From Rhodocyclaceae bacterium (GTDB lineage Bacteria > Pseudomonadota > Gammaproteobacteria > Burkholderiales > Rhodocyclaceae): a stretch of 45,999 nt of DNA. The position numbers were made by a program, and so were the translations under genes. The notes beneath the pieces were generated by a model. It did not search any database. It saw only the letters and a list, made by a program, of their open reading frames with translations, and had not been told where the DNA came from. The stretch spans positions 1 to 45,999 of the forward strand of contig JARRBR010000006.1 in NCBI GenBank assembly GCA_029982755.1, written 5' to 3'. Shown here in pieces: positions 29,764 through 38,791 of this stretch (its first letter is position 1; each line of letters begins with the position of its first letter).

Positions 29764-29792
29764 CCGGCGCCAGACCGGGCGTAGCCGTGCAT

Positions 29793-29821
29793 TTGTTCCT
29801 GTGTGGGCTTTCGCGTATCTT
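29793..29821 (+). promoter_or_regulatory. Predicted sigma70 promoter of the XrtA exopolysaccharide operon
   Basis: TTGTTC (29793-29798) and TATCTT (29816-29821) are separated by exactly 17 bases. The leader would be about 70 bases before the first gene, which has an AGGGGGA ribosome-binding site. No sigma54 TGGCAC-N5-TTGC element was seen in the gap. It could serve all twelve co-directional genes. Confidence 0.55.
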
Positions 29822-29899
29822 CATACCATCATCAAAAATGTCTGGTCTCCTGCGACCGGCATGTGATTCGCGGTTCCAAGCAATTCAGGGGGATTCGTC

Positions 29900-30529
29900 A
29901 TGGGCAGCAAGATTCGGGGCATGTGGTCTGGGGTGGTTCGTTTCCTGATGCTGGGGGCCGCCGTCGGCGTGCTCGCCGGCTGTGCGTCTTCCTTCCCGTC
30001 GGCGCCGCCCGCCGCGGCCGATGCCGAATACAACTACCTGATCGGCCCGGGTGACACCCTCAACATCGTCGTCTGGCGCAACCCGGAGCTCTCCATGTCG
30101 GTGCCGGTGCGCCCCGACGGCAAGATCACCACACCGCTGGTCGAGGATCTGCCGGCGATCGGCAAGGACTCCACCACGCTGGCGCGCGACATCGAGAAGG
30201 AACTCGCCAAGTTCATCCGCGAGCCGGTGGTCACCGTGATCGTCACCAACTTCGCCGGCCCTTACAGCGAGCAGATCCGCGTGGTCGGCGAGGCCGCAGA
30301 GCCGCGCATCCTGCCCTACACGCAGAAGATGACCCTGCTCGACGTCATGATCGCGGTCGGCGGCCTGACCGAGTTCGCCGACGGCAACGCCGCGAGCATC
30401 CTGCGCACCGGCGAGGGCAACAAGCAGTACAGCGTGCGCATCAAGGATCTGATCAAGCGTGGCGACGTGTCGGCCAACGTCGAGATGCGTCCGGGCGACG
30501 TGCTGATCATCCCGCAGAGCTGGTTCTGA
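29900..30529 (+). CDS. XrtA-system polysaccharide export lipoprotein (Wza/EpsE-like)
   Basis: Outer-membrane/periplasmic export protein, 209 residues. The signal sequence ends in lipobox LAGC with lipidated C28. The polysaccharide export (Poly_export) domain begins YNYLIGPGDTLNIVVWRNPELS, and a SLBB-type beta-grasp domain follows (VVGEAAEPRILPYTQKMTLLDVMIAVGG). It is much shorter than E. coli Wza (379 residues) because extra SLBB domains are lacking, the size of the exosortase-A-linked subfamily. It is the first gene of the operon and is followed by the Wzz-like gene after 82 bases. Confidence 0.9.
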   Translation: MGSKIRGMWSGVVRFLMLGAAVGVLAGCASSFPSAPPAAADAEYNYLIGPGDTLNIVVWRNPELSMSVPVRPDGKITTPLVEDLPAIGKDSTTLARDIEKELAKFIREPVVTVIVTNFAGPYSEQIRVVGEAAEPRILPYTQKMTLLDVMIAVGGLTEFADGNAASILRTGEGNKQYSVRIKDLIKRGDVSANVEMRPGDVLIIPQSWF

Positions 30530-30611
30530 TCCCGGGATCCCGATCCACCCTTCGGGCAGGGCCGGCACCGCGCAGGCGGTGAGGTCCGCCCCGAATCCTG
30601 CGAGCTGATTC

Positions 30612-32156
30612 ATGGAAGAACTCGTATCGCAAATCACCGGCTACCTGCGCGGCATGTGGCGCTTCCGGTGGTGGGGGCTCGCGCTCGCCTGGATCGTCGG
30701 CATCGTCGCCGGTGTCGTGATCTACAAGATGCCCGACAAGTACGAATCGAGCGCGCGCGTTTTCGTGGATACGCAGTCGGTGCTGCGGCCGCTGATGGCG
30801 GGGCTTGCGGTGCAGCCCAACGTCGACCAGCAGATCGCCATGCTCAGCCGCACGCTGATCAGCCGCCCGAACGTCGAGAAGCTGATCACCATGGCCGACC
30901 TCGACCTCGGTGTGAATACGCCCGCGCAGCGCGAGGCGCTGATCACCCAACTGTCCGAGGACCTGCGCATCGGCTCGGCGGACCGCACCAACCTGTTCAC
31001 TCTGTCGTACTCGGACACGCGGCCGGAGAAGGCGCAGCGCGTCGTGCAGTCGCTGCTGTCGCTGTTCGTCGAGTCCGGCCTGGGCAGCAAGCGCCAGGAT
31101 GCGGACGCCGCGCGCCGCTTCATCGAGGAGCAGATCCGCAGCTACGAGCACAAGCTCACCGAGGCCGAGAACCGGGTGAAGGAGTTCCGCCTGCGCAACA
31201 TGGGCTTGCTCGGCGACGGTGCGCGTGACTACGTCGGCCAGATCGGCGCGCTGTCCGAGCAGGTGCAGCAGGCCCGGCTCGAACTGCGCGAAGCGGAGAA
31301 CGCCCGCGACTCCCTGCAGCGCCAGCTGGTCGGCGAGGAGCCGGTGCTGCTGCCGCAGACGCCGTCGGCGTCGGGCGTGTCGATTCCCGAGATCGACGGC
31401 CGCATCGACACCCTCAAGCGCAACCTCGACGAGCTGCTGCTGCGCTACACCGACAAGCATCCCGACGTGGCCGGCACCCGGCGCCTGATCGAGGAGCTCG
31501 AGGCGCAGAAGCTCGAGCAGGTGCAGGCCATGCAGGCTGCGGGAGGCAGCCAGTTCGGCGCGCTCGATTCCAACCCGGTGTACCAGCAGATGAAGCTCGC
31601 CCTGGTGCAGGCCGAGTCGCGCGTGGCCTCGCTGCGGGTGCGCGTGGGCGAGTTCCAGGGGCGCCTCGACCAGCTGCGCGAGCAGGCGCGCATGGTGCCG
31701 CAGGTGGAGGCGGAACTGGCCCAGCTCAACCGCGATTACGCCGTCCACAAGAGCAACTACGACGCCCTGGTCGCGCGCCGCGAGTCGGCCAGCATTGCGG
31801 TGGACATGAACACGCAGACCGGGGTGGCGGACTTCCGCGTCATCGATCCGCCCACGCTGGCGACCAAGCCGTCGGCACCCAACCGCCTCCTGCTGATCCC
31901 GCTGGCGGGCCTGGTCGGCCTTGGCGCCGGCTTCGCGCTGACTTTCCTGATCAGCCAGCTGCGTCCGGCATTCACCGATCCGCGCTCGCTGCGCGAGATC
32001 AGCGGCCTGCCGGTGCTGGGCACGGTCTCCATGCTGCGCACCCGCGAGCGTGCGGCGGCGCGGCGACGCGGTCTGTTCGCCTTCGGGCTCGGTGTCGCGG
32101 CCTATACCGGTGCTTTCGCCGCGGCCGCGGCCGCCTTGCGCTTGATCCAGGGTTAA
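30612..32156 (+). CDS. XrtA-system chain-length determinant protein (Wzz/GumC-like)
   Basis: Polysaccharide co-polymerase of 514 residues. The Wzz domain starts with a transmembrane helix at about residues 20-38. A long periplasmic coiled-coil region (about 170-400) carries alternating acidic and basic heptads, with a GNVR-type segment. A second transmembrane helix is near 420-440, followed by a Pro-rich cytoplasmic piece (LRPAFTDPRSLREISGLPVLG). It lacks the fused C-terminal kinase; the kinase is the separate next gene 13 bases on. Together they should set chain length and couple export to phosphorylation. The start ATG has a poor ribosome-binding site. Confidence 0.9.
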   Translation: MEELVSQITGYLRGMWRFRWWGLALAWIVGIVAGVVIYKMPDKYESSARVFVDTQSVLRPLMAGLAVQPNVDQQIAMLSRTLISRPNVEKLITMADLDLGVNTPAQREALITQLSEDLRIGSADRTNLFTLSYSDTRPEKAQRVVQSLLSLFVESGLGSKRQDADAARRFIEEQIRSYEHKLTEAENRVKEFRLRNMGLLGDGARDYVGQIGALSEQVQQARLELREAENARDSLQRQLVGEEPVLLPQTPSASGVSIPEIDGRIDTLKRNLDELLLRYTDKHPDVAGTRRLIEELEAQKLEQVQAMQAAGGSQFGALDSNPVYQQMKLALVQAESRVASLRVRVGEFQGRLDQLREQARMVPQVEAELAQLNRDYAVHKSNYDALVARRESASIAVDMNTQTGVADFRVIDPPTLATKPSAPNRLLLIPLAGLVGLGAGFALTFLISQLRPAFTDPRSLREISGLPVLGTVSMLRTRERAAARRRGLFAFGLGVAAYTGAFAAAAAALRLIQG

Positions 32157-32169
32157 ACGAGGCATCACG

Positions 32170-33132
32170 ATGAGTCTCATTGAAAAAGCCGCGCAACGCC
32201 TCGACCAGCTCAAGCAGGCCTCGGCCGAGCCCGGGGACGAACAGCTTCAGCCGCAAGCGGTCCGGCCCGCGGCGGGTGCCGGGCACGATGCAGCCGCGGC
32301 GGCGCCCGCGAAAAGCCTCACCCAGTCCTCCGAGGTGCCGCTGACCGTACCCCTGGCGCAGGCGGCGCCGGTGTCGCGCACGGCCTACATCGATCTCGAC
32401 GCCTTGGCGGCCAAAGGCATGGTCACCCCCGACCAGCCGCGCTCGGCGATCGCCGAGGAGTTCCGCGTCATCAAGCGGCCGCTGTTGCGCAATGCCACCG
32501 ACACCAGCGCGGTGCGTATCGAGAACGCCAACCTGATCATGGTCACCAGCGCCCTGCCGGGCGAGGGCAAGACCTTCAGCGCGATCAACCTCGCGATCAG
32601 CATGGCGATGGAACTCGACTACACGGTGCTGCTGGTCGATGCCGACGTGTCGCGGCCCTCGGTGTTCCGTCAGCTCGGCCTGCCGCCCGAGCGCGGGCTG
32701 ATGGACGTGCTGGCCGGCGAGGTCACCGACCTCAGCGAGGTCCTGCTGCGCACCAACATCGAGAAGCTGTCGATCCTGCCCGCCGGCATGCCGCATCAGC
32801 GCGCCACCGAGCTGCTCGCCTCGGAGAACATGAACCGCCTGCTCAAGCAGATCGCCAGCCGCTACTCCGACCGCATCGTCATCTTCGATTCGCCACCGCT
32901 GCTCGTGACCACCGAATCGCGCGTGCTCGCCACCCACATGGGCCAGGTGCTGATCGTGGTCGAGGCCGAGCGCACGACGCACGCCTCGGTCAAGCAGGCG
33001 CTGTCTACGATCGAAAGCTGCCCGATCAAGCTGATGATGCTCAACAAGTCGCGTCAGAGCGGTCCCGGGGCGTATTACGGATATGGATACGGATATGGTT
33101 ATGGTGAAAAGCCGCGCGAAACCGCGGCCTGA
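32170..33132 (+). CDS. XrtA-system tyrosine autokinase (CpsD/Wzc-C-like)
   Basis: BY-kinase of 320 residues. Walker A is TSALPGEGKTFSAIN (about 126-140), Walker A' LLVDADVSRPSVFRQLG (154-170) and Walker B RIVIFDSPPLL. The first 100 residues are a linker rich in Ala, Gln and Pro. The C-terminus has a tyrosine cluster of six Tyr between 302 and 311 alternating with Gly, the expected autophosphorylation tail. That tail is encoded by a short tandem GGATATGGATAC-like repeat overlapping the start of the next gene. It pairs with the preceding chain-length protein. Confidence 0.92.
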   Translation: MSLIEKAAQRLDQLKQASAEPGDEQLQPQAVRPAAGAGHDAAAAAPAKSLTQSSEVPLTVPLAQAAPVSRTAYIDLDALAAKGMVTPDQPRSAIAEEFRVIKRPLLRNATDTSAVRIENANLIMVTSALPGEGKTFSAINLAISMAMELDYTVLLVDADVSRPSVFRQLGLPPERGLMDVLAGEVTDLSEVLLRTNIEKLSILPAGMPHQRATELLASENMNRLLKQIASRYSDRIVIFDSPPLLVTTESRVLATHMGQVLIVVEAERTTHASVKQALSTIESCPIKLMMLNKSRQSGPGAYYGYGYGYGYGEKPRETAA

Positions 33133-34615
33133 AGGGGCTGTTCCGCGCCTAGCTTTGGTCGCCGCGCTGCTGCTGCCGCTCGCCGCGCCGGGAATCGCGC
33201 AGGCGCAGACGGTGCGCATCCAGCCCACCCTCGACACCAGCCTGACCTGGACCGACAACGTCGATACCGACGACGACAACGCGCAGCAGGACTGGATACT
33301 GGAGGTTTCACCCGGGGTGTCGATCAGCCGCGAGTCGGGGCGCTTCAGCGGTGCGCTCGACATGCGCCTGCGCAATACCATTCACGCCGAGCAGACCGAG
33401 GACAACGCGACCTATCTGGCGCTGCAGGGCCAGGGCACGATCGAGGCCATCGAGGATGCCTTCTTCGTCGACCTCGGCGCCTCGATCAGCCGTGACAACC
33501 GCTCCGCGTTCCGCGGCCGCTTCGCCGGCGACACGCTCGACACCGACGAGGAGAACGAGACCCGGCTATTCTACGTCGGCCCGCGCTTCGCCTTCCGTTT
33601 CGGCGAGAGCGGGCTGGGCAACATCGGCTACCAGCAGCGCTGGCTGAGCGGCGGTGACCAGGCCCTGGGCGACCGGACGACCGGCACCTGGAACGTCGGC
33701 GTGGCCGATCCGGTCGCACTGCGCCTGTTCGGCTGGGGGCTGGACTACCAGCGCACCGACACCCAGTACGACGAAGGCGACACCCGCGACCTCATGCAGG
33801 AAATCGGCCGCGCCACCCTGTTCATCAACCTCGACCCGCAGTTCAGGCTGCGCGCGATCGGGGGCTACGAGTCCAACGACTATTCGACGGTGCAGGGCGA
33901 GAGCGGCCCCATCTGGGGCGCCGGCTTCGACTGGTCGCCGACCGAACGTACCTCCATTTCCGCCACCGGCGAGGACCGCATCTTCGGCACCGGCTACGAC
34001 GTCTCCGTGCAGCACCGCATGGCGCGCTCGGTGTGGAGCTTCTCGGCGGTCCGCGACATCACGTCCTCGGTGGACGAGCTCGGCGAGACCCTGCTGCTGA
34101 CGCCGCAGAACATCCTGGACCTCGAGGAGCTTCTCATCACCGACCCGGACGCGGTCGACGATTACCTCGCCGGGCTGACGCCGCTCTTCATCCGCACCAA
34201 CAGCTACTACCTCAGCAAGGCAGTGCGCGCCGCCGTCACCCTGATCGGCGTGCGCAACACGGTCACGGTCGGCGTCGCCCAGACCGACCGCTCGCAACTC
34301 GACACCCTCGGTTTCACCGGGCTGATCGACGACGAGTTCGACACCTACGACCGGGTCAAGTCGCGCGAGGCCTTCGTGGCTTTCGATCACAAGCTGTCCG
34401 GCCTGGCCACCCTCAGCCTCGCGCTGCAGCGTTCGAAGTCGCAGGGCTACGGCGAGGACGACGACGAGACCACGCGCACCGCCTATACCGTCGGCGTGAC
34501 CCGCAGCCTGGGCCCCCGGACCCGCGCCAGCCTCACCTACCGCCACACAAGGTCCGAAGGCAGCGACGCATACACCGAGAACACCATCGTCGCCGCGGTC
34601 GGCATGCGGTTCTGA
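33101..34615 (+). CDS. XrtA-system outer-membrane beta-barrel protein (TIGR03016 type)
   Basis: A 504-residue secreted protein. A signal peptide (about residues 14-36, ending AQAQ) is followed by many alternating short beta strands rich in Asp, Thr, Arg and aromatic residues. The final strand, ending VAAVGMRF, has a terminal Phe, the outer-membrane barrel signature. It is recognised as the barrel of exosortase-A loci, perhaps the outer-membrane passage for the polymer. In-frame ATGs are at 33083, 33095 and 33101, all inside the kinase tail; 33101 leaves the best signal peptide and has a weak GGAT 6 bases upstream. The start is uncertain. Confidence 0.82.
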   Translation: MVKSRAKPRPEGAVPRLALVAALLLPLAAPGIAQAQTVRIQPTLDTSLTWTDNVDTDDDNAQQDWILEVSPGVSISRESGRFSGALDMRLRNTIHAEQTEDNATYLALQGQGTIEAIEDAFFVDLGASISRDNRSAFRGRFAGDTLDTDEENETRLFYVGPRFAFRFGESGLGNIGYQQRWLSGGDQALGDRTTGTWNVGVADPVALRLFGWGLDYQRTDTQYDEGDTRDLMQEIGRATLFINLDPQFRLRAIGGYESNDYSTVQGESGPIWGAGFDWSPTERTSISATGEDRIFGTGYDVSVQHRMARSVWSFSAVRDITSSVDELGETLLLTPQNILDLEELLITDPDAVDDYLAGLTPLFIRTNSYYLSKAVRAAVTLIGVRNTVTVGVAQTDRSQLDTLGFTGLIDDEFDTYDRVKSREAFVAFDHKLSGLATLSLALQRSKSQGYGEDDDETTRTAYTVGVTRSLGPRTRASLTYRHTRSEGSDAYTENTIVAAVGMRF

Positions 34616-34626
34616 GCGGAGCGCCG

Positions 34627-35712
34627 ATGTACGAATCCTTCTTCAAGCTCAGCGGCAAGCCCTTCCAGCTCAATCCCGACCCCGCCTTCTTCTACGGCAG
34701 CCGGGGCCACCGCCGGGCGATGGCCTACCTCGAGTACGGCCTGCACCAGAGCGAGGGCTTCATCGTCATCACCGGCGAGATCGGCGCCGGCAAGACCACG
34801 ATCGTGCGCAGCCTGTTCGAGCAGCTCGACCCCGAGCGCGTCGTCGCCGCCAACATCGTCAGCACCCAGATCGACGCCAGCGACATGCTGCGCCTGGTCG
34901 CGGCCGCGTTCGGCGTTCCCAGCCGCAACCTCGACAAGGCCGGGCTGCTGCTGGCGCTCGAGACCTACCTGGTTTCGGTCGCCGCGGCCGGCAAGCGCGC
35001 GCTGCTGATCGTCGACGAGGCGCAGAACCTCACGCCGGCGGCGGTCGAGGAACTGCGCATGCTGTCCAACTTCCAGCTCGAGGACCACGCCCTGCTGCAG
35101 AGCTTCCTGGTCGGCCAGCCGGAATTCCGCGACATGATGCAGCGCCCCGAGATGCAGCAGCTGCGCCAGCGCGTGATCGCCTCCTACCACCTCGGCCCGC
35201 TCGACGCCCAGGAAACCCGCGGCTACATCGAGCACCGCCTGTCGCGCGTGGGCTGGGCCAGGGACCCCGATTTCGAGCCCGGCGCCTTCACCGCAATCTA
35301 TGGCTACACCGGCGGCATCCCGCGCCGCATCAACACCCTGTGCGACCGGCTGTTGCTGTCCGCCTACCTCGGCGAGCGCCACCTGATCGGCGAGAGCGAC
35401 GTCCGCGAGGTGATCGACGGGCTGAAGGAAGAGTTCGCCCCCGGGCGTGCGCGTCCGCTGCAGGCGCCGCAGCCCGCGGCGGGCGGCGACGCGGAGCTCG
35501 CGCTGCGCCTCGACGCCCTCGCGCTCGAGCGCCTGCGCGTGCCGCCCGAACTCGCCACGCAGGCCGCCGGCCTCGCCGGCAACTACGACCTGCAGCGCAT
35601 CGAGGCCCGCATCGCCGGCCTCGAGCAGTCGCTCTCCGCGACCCTCCAGGTCCTCTCCCAACTACTGCAGGCGGTGCGTCGCGACGCGCCGGCAACGGAC
35701 GAATCCGAATGA
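34627..35712 (+). CDS. XrtA-associated AAA ATPase (ExeA/GspA-like, TIGR03015 type)
   Basis: AAA ATPase of 361 residues. The N-terminus MYESFFKLSGKPFQLNPDPAFFY is the family opening. Walker A is GEIGAGKTT (50-58) and Walker B is ALLIVDEAQNLT, with the arginine-rich GGIPRRINTLCDRLL later. After about residue 270 comes a Pro/Ala linker and a C-terminal coiled segment. It lacks the peptidoglycan-binding domain of ExeA. In exosortase-A loci it follows the barrel gene and probably helps export or assembly. It starts 11 bases after the barrel stop and overlaps wecB by four bases. Confidence 0.88.
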   Translation: MYESFFKLSGKPFQLNPDPAFFYGSRGHRRAMAYLEYGLHQSEGFIVITGEIGAGKTTIVRSLFEQLDPERVVAANIVSTQIDASDMLRLVAAAFGVPSRNLDKAGLLLALETYLVSVAAAGKRALLIVDEAQNLTPAAVEELRMLSNFQLEDHALLQSFLVGQPEFRDMMQRPEMQQLRQRVIASYHLGPLDAQETRGYIEHRLSRVGWARDPDFEPGAFTAIYGYTGGIPRRINTLCDRLLLSAYLGERHLIGESDVREVIDGLKEEFAPGRARPLQAPQPAAGGDAELALRLDALALERLRVPPELATQAAGLAGNYDLQRIEARIAGLEQSLSATLQVLSQLLQAVRRDAPATDESE

Positions 35713-36872
35713 GCACGACACCCGTCAAGCCGGCACCGGTCATCTGCGTCGTCGGCGCGCGCCCCAACTACATGAAGGTCGCGCCCATCATCCGCGCCTT
35801 CGCCGCCCACAATCCGCCGATCCGCACGCTTCTGGTGCACACCGGCCAGCACTACGACCCGGCGATGAAGGACCGCCTGTTCGCCGACCTCGAACTGCCC
35901 GAGCCCGACGTCAACCTCGCCGTCGGTTCCGGCTCGCACGCGGTGCAGACCGCCGAGGTCATGAAGCGCTTCGAGCCGGTCATCGACGAACACGGCGCGC
36001 GCGCGGTGCTGGTGGTGGGCGACGTCAACTCCACGCTCGCCTGCGCCCTGGTCGCCAGCAAGCGCCACATCCCCGTCGTCCATGTGGAGTCCGGCCTGCG
36101 CAGCTACGACCGGCGCATGCCCGAGGAGATCAACCGTGTCCTCACCGACCAGATCTCCGACGTGCTCTACACCACCGAGCGCTCCGCCCACGACAACCTC
36201 GCACGCGAAGGCATCCCCGCCGAGCGCGCGGTCTTCGTCGGCAACGTCATGATCGACAGCCTGCGCGCAAGCCTGCCCAAGGCGGTGCCCGCCGACGTGC
36301 TGCTCGCCGATGCCGGCCTGGATGCGGGCCGCATCGCCGGCGGCTACGGCGTGGTCACCCTGCACCGGCCGTCCAACGTCGATGACCCCGACGTCCTTGG
36401 CCCGATCATCGACGCGCTGCGCAAGCTCGCCGAGCGCCTGCCGCTGGTCGTCGCGCTGCATCCGCGAACCCACGGCAACCTCGAGCGCTTCGGCATGCTC
36501 GGCCGGCTCGACACCCCGGGCTTCCTGATCCTGCCGCCACAGGGCTACCTGGAGATGCTCGGCCTGATGTCGGGCGCGCGCATGGTGCTCACCGACTCCG
36601 GTGGCATCCAGGAGGAAACCACCGCGCTCGGCGTGCCCTGCATCACCATCCGCGAGAACACCGAGCGTCCGATCACCGTGGAGCAGGGCACCAACACCCT
36701 GGTCGGCATCGACCCGCAGGCCATCCTCGCCGCGGCGCGCGGCGTGCTCGCCACCGGCGGTAAGGGCGGGCGCATCCCCGAGCTGTGGGACGGTCGCTGC
36801 GCCGAGCGTATCGCTGCCCACCTGCACGACTGGCTGCTGCGCTTCGAGGCCGGCCCGCCTGCCGGAAGCTGA
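35709..36872 (+). CDS. wecB: UDP-N-acetylglucosamine 2-epimerase (non-hydrolysing)
   Basis: Interconverts UDP-GlcNAc and UDP-ManNAc, giving ManNAc-type precursors to the exopolysaccharide. It has 387 residues against about 376 in E. coli. Motifs are VVGARPNYMKVAPI at the N-terminus, HTGQHYDPAM, HVESGLRSYDRRMPEEINR and LTDSGGIQEE near 290-300. The ATG at 35709 overlaps the preceding stop (ATGA). No UDP-ManNAc dehydrogenase (wecC) is next to it, so ManNAc itself, or a uronate formed by an enzyme encoded elsewhere, may be the building block. Confidence 0.94.
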   Translation: MSTTPVKPAPVICVVGARPNYMKVAPIIRAFAAHNPPIRTLLVHTGQHYDPAMKDRLFADLELPEPDVNLAVGSGSHAVQTAEVMKRFEPVIDEHGARAVLVVGDVNSTLACALVASKRHIPVVHVESGLRSYDRRMPEEINRVLTDQISDVLYTTERSAHDNLAREGIPAERAVFVGNVMIDSLRASLPKAVPADVLLADAGLDAGRIAGGYGVVTLHRPSNVDDPDVLGPIIDALRKLAERLPLVVALHPRTHGNLERFGMLGRLDTPGFLILPPQGYLEMLGLMSGARMVLTDSGGIQEETTALGVPCITIRENTERPITVEQGTNTLVGIDPQAILAAARGVLATGGKGGRIPELWDGRCAERIAAHLHDWLLRFEAGPPAGS

Positions 36873-36873
36873 C

Positions 36874-37713
36874 ATGGACACCCGCATCACCAACGCCTTC
36901 ACCTGCGACGTCGAGGACTACTTCCAGGTCTCCGCGCTGGCGCCGCACTTCCCGCGCAGCCAGTGGGACAGCGTGCCGTGCCGGGTCGAGGGCAACGTCG
37001 AGCGCGTGCTCGAACTGCTCGACGGTCATGGCGCGCGCGGAACCTTCTTCACCCTGGGCTGGATCGCCGAGCGCTTCCCGCAGCTCGTCCGCCGCATCGC
37101 CGATGCCGGCCACGAGGTCGCCAGCCACGGCTACGGCCACCAGCGCGCGAGCGACCTGACGCCAGAGGCCTTCCGCGCCGACATCAGGCTCGCCAAGGCC
37201 ATCCTCGAGGACATCACCGGCCGGCCCGTCACCGGCTACCGCGCGCCCAGCTTCTCGATCGGCACCGCCAACCTGTGGGCGCACGACTGCATCGCAGAGG
37301 CAGGCTACCGCTACAGCTCCAGCGTGTATCCGGTGCGCCACGATCACTACGGCATTCCGGATGCGCCGCGCTTCCCGTGGCGGCTGCCCAATGGCCTGGT
37401 CGAGGTGCCGATCACCACCCTGCATTTGTTCGGACGCAACTGGCCGGCGGGCGGCGGCGGCTTCTTCCGCCTGCTGCCCTATTCGCTGTCGCGCTGGCAG
37501 ATCGCGCGTTTCAACGCCCGGGACAAGCGCCCCGCGATCTTCTACTTCCATCCCTGGGAGCTCGACCCCGACCAACCGCGCGTGACCGACGCCACGACAA
37601 AAACCCGATTCAGGCATTACATTAACCTTGAGCGTACGGCGGCGCGGCTCGACCGGCTGCTCGCCGACTTCTCCTGGGGACGTGCAGACGAGGTTTTCTG
37701 CGACGCCGCCTGA
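36874..37713 (+). CDS. XrtA-system polysaccharide deacetylase (DUF3473 type)
   Basis: NodB-homology carbohydrate esterase of 279 residues. Motif 1 is CDVEDYFQ (11-18) with the catalytic and metal aspartates, and motif 2 is SHGYGHQ with metal ligands H85 and H89. Motif 3 is GYRAPSFSIG, and FYFHPWELDPDQP is the late segment. The C-terminal DUF3473 domain marks the exosortase-A subgroup. No signal peptide is seen, so it likely acts on cytoplasmic or membrane-facing intermediates, removing N-acetyl groups from HexNAc residues. It starts one base after wecB. Confidence 0.92.
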   Translation: MDTRITNAFTCDVEDYFQVSALAPHFPRSQWDSVPCRVEGNVERVLELLDGHGARGTFFTLGWIAERFPQLVRRIADAGHEVASHGYGHQRASDLTPEAFRADIRLAKAILEDITGRPVTGYRAPSFSIGTANLWAHDCIAEAGYRYSSSVYPVRHDHYGIPDAPRFPWRLPNGLVEVPITTLHLFGRNWPAGGGGFFRLLPYSLSRWQIARFNARDKRPAIFYFHPWELDPDQPRVTDATTKTRFRHYINLERTAARLDRLLADFSWGRADEVFCDAA

Positions 37714-37728
37714 ACCGACAGGACCCGG

Positions 37729-38787
37729 ATGCCCAGCATGGACCGATTGCCGATCAGTGTCAGCATGCTTACCCAATCGCAACGCGAGCGCTGGGACGCC
37801 TTCGTTCACAGCTGCCCGCAGGCCACCTTCTTCCATCTCTCGGCCTGGCAGGGGATCCTGGAAGAGATCTTCGACCACCGCAGCTTCTACCTTTACGCCG
37901 AGCGCGCGGGCGAGATCGTCGCCGTGCTGCCGCTCGCCGAGGTCCGCAGCCGCCTGTTCGGCCACGCACTGACCTCGCTGCCCTTCTGCGTCTATGGCGG
38001 CATCGCGGCCGACGTCGATGCCGGCGCCGACGTCGCGCACGAACTCGAATCCAAGGCCGAGACGCTCGCCCGCGCGCTGGGCGTGCAGTACCTCGAGTAC
38101 CGCAACCTGCGCCCCCGCCACCCGGACTGGCCGCGGCAGGACCTCTACGTCAGCTTCCGCAAGGAGATCCTCCCGGAGGTCGAGGCCAACATGCTCGCCA
38201 TCCCGCGCAAGCAGCGCGCCATGGTGCGCAAGGGCATCAAGAACGGTCTCATGAGCGAGATCGACGAGAGCGTCGACCGCTTCTTCGCCCTCTACGCCGA
38301 CAACGTGCTGCGCCACGGCACCCCGGCGCTGCCAAAGAAGTACTTCCAGCGCCTCAAGGATGTCTTCGGCGAGGCCTGCGAGGTCCTCACCGTGGTCGGC
38401 CCCGACGACAAGCCGCTGTCCAGCGTGCTGAGCTTCTACTTCCGCGACGAGGTCCTGCCGTACTACGCCGGCGACGACGTGGCCGCGCGCGAGCTCGCCG
38501 CCAACGATTTCAAGTACTGGGAGCTGATGCGCCGCGCCTGCGAGCGCGGCTGCAAGGTCTTCGACTACGGCCGCAGCAAGGTCGGCACCGGCCCCTACGA
38601 CTTCAAGCGCAACTGGGGCTTCGAGCCGCAGCCGCTGTCCTACGAGTACCGCCTGTACAAATGCGACGGGGTTCCGCAGCACAACCCGGCGAACCCGAAG
38701 TACCGGACCTTCATTTCGCTGTGGAAGCGCCTGCCGATCGGGGTGGCAAACCGGCTGGGGCCCTACATCGTGCGCAACCTGGGGTAG
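37729..38787 (+). CDS. XrtA-system FemAB-like acyl/aminoacyl transferase
   Basis: GNAT-fold protein of 352 residues of the FemAB/peptidoglycan-bridge family, in the group found in PEP-CTERM/exosortase-A loci. Features are FFHLSAWQGILEEIFDHRSFYLYAE near the N-terminus, the second GNAT half at about 190-320, and FDYGRSKVGTGPYDFKRNWGFEPQPLSYEY. It probably adds an amino-acyl or acyl group to an aminosugar, which would fit the deacetylase encoded just upstream making free amines. This is an inference. Starts at 37729 and 37738 are both possible; 37729 follows an AGGA ribosome-binding site. Confidence 0.88.
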   Translation: MPSMDRLPISVSMLTQSQRERWDAFVHSCPQATFFHLSAWQGILEEIFDHRSFYLYAERAGEIVAVLPLAEVRSRLFGHALTSLPFCVYGGIAADVDAGADVAHELESKAETLARALGVQYLEYRNLRPRHPDWPRQDLYVSFRKEILPEVEANMLAIPRKQRAMVRKGIKNGLMSEIDESVDRFFALYADNVLRHGTPALPKKYFQRLKDVFGEACEVLTVVGPDDKPLSSVLSFYFRDEVLPYYAGDDVAARELAANDFKYWELMRRACERGCKVFDYGRSKVGTGPYDFKRNWGFEPQPLSYEYRLYKCDGVPQHNPANPKYRTFISLWKRLPIGVANRLGPYIVRNLG

Positions 38788-38791
38788 GGCG

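Noticed and set aside
29659-29899. Sigma54 promoter for the exopolysaccharide operon
   Set aside because: No TGGCAC-N5-TTGC-like sequence was found in the gap; the best match is sigma70-like.
30527-30545. GATCCCGGGATC palindrome after the first exopolysaccharide gene as a terminator
   Set aside because: No T run follows and the next operon gene continues in the same direction.
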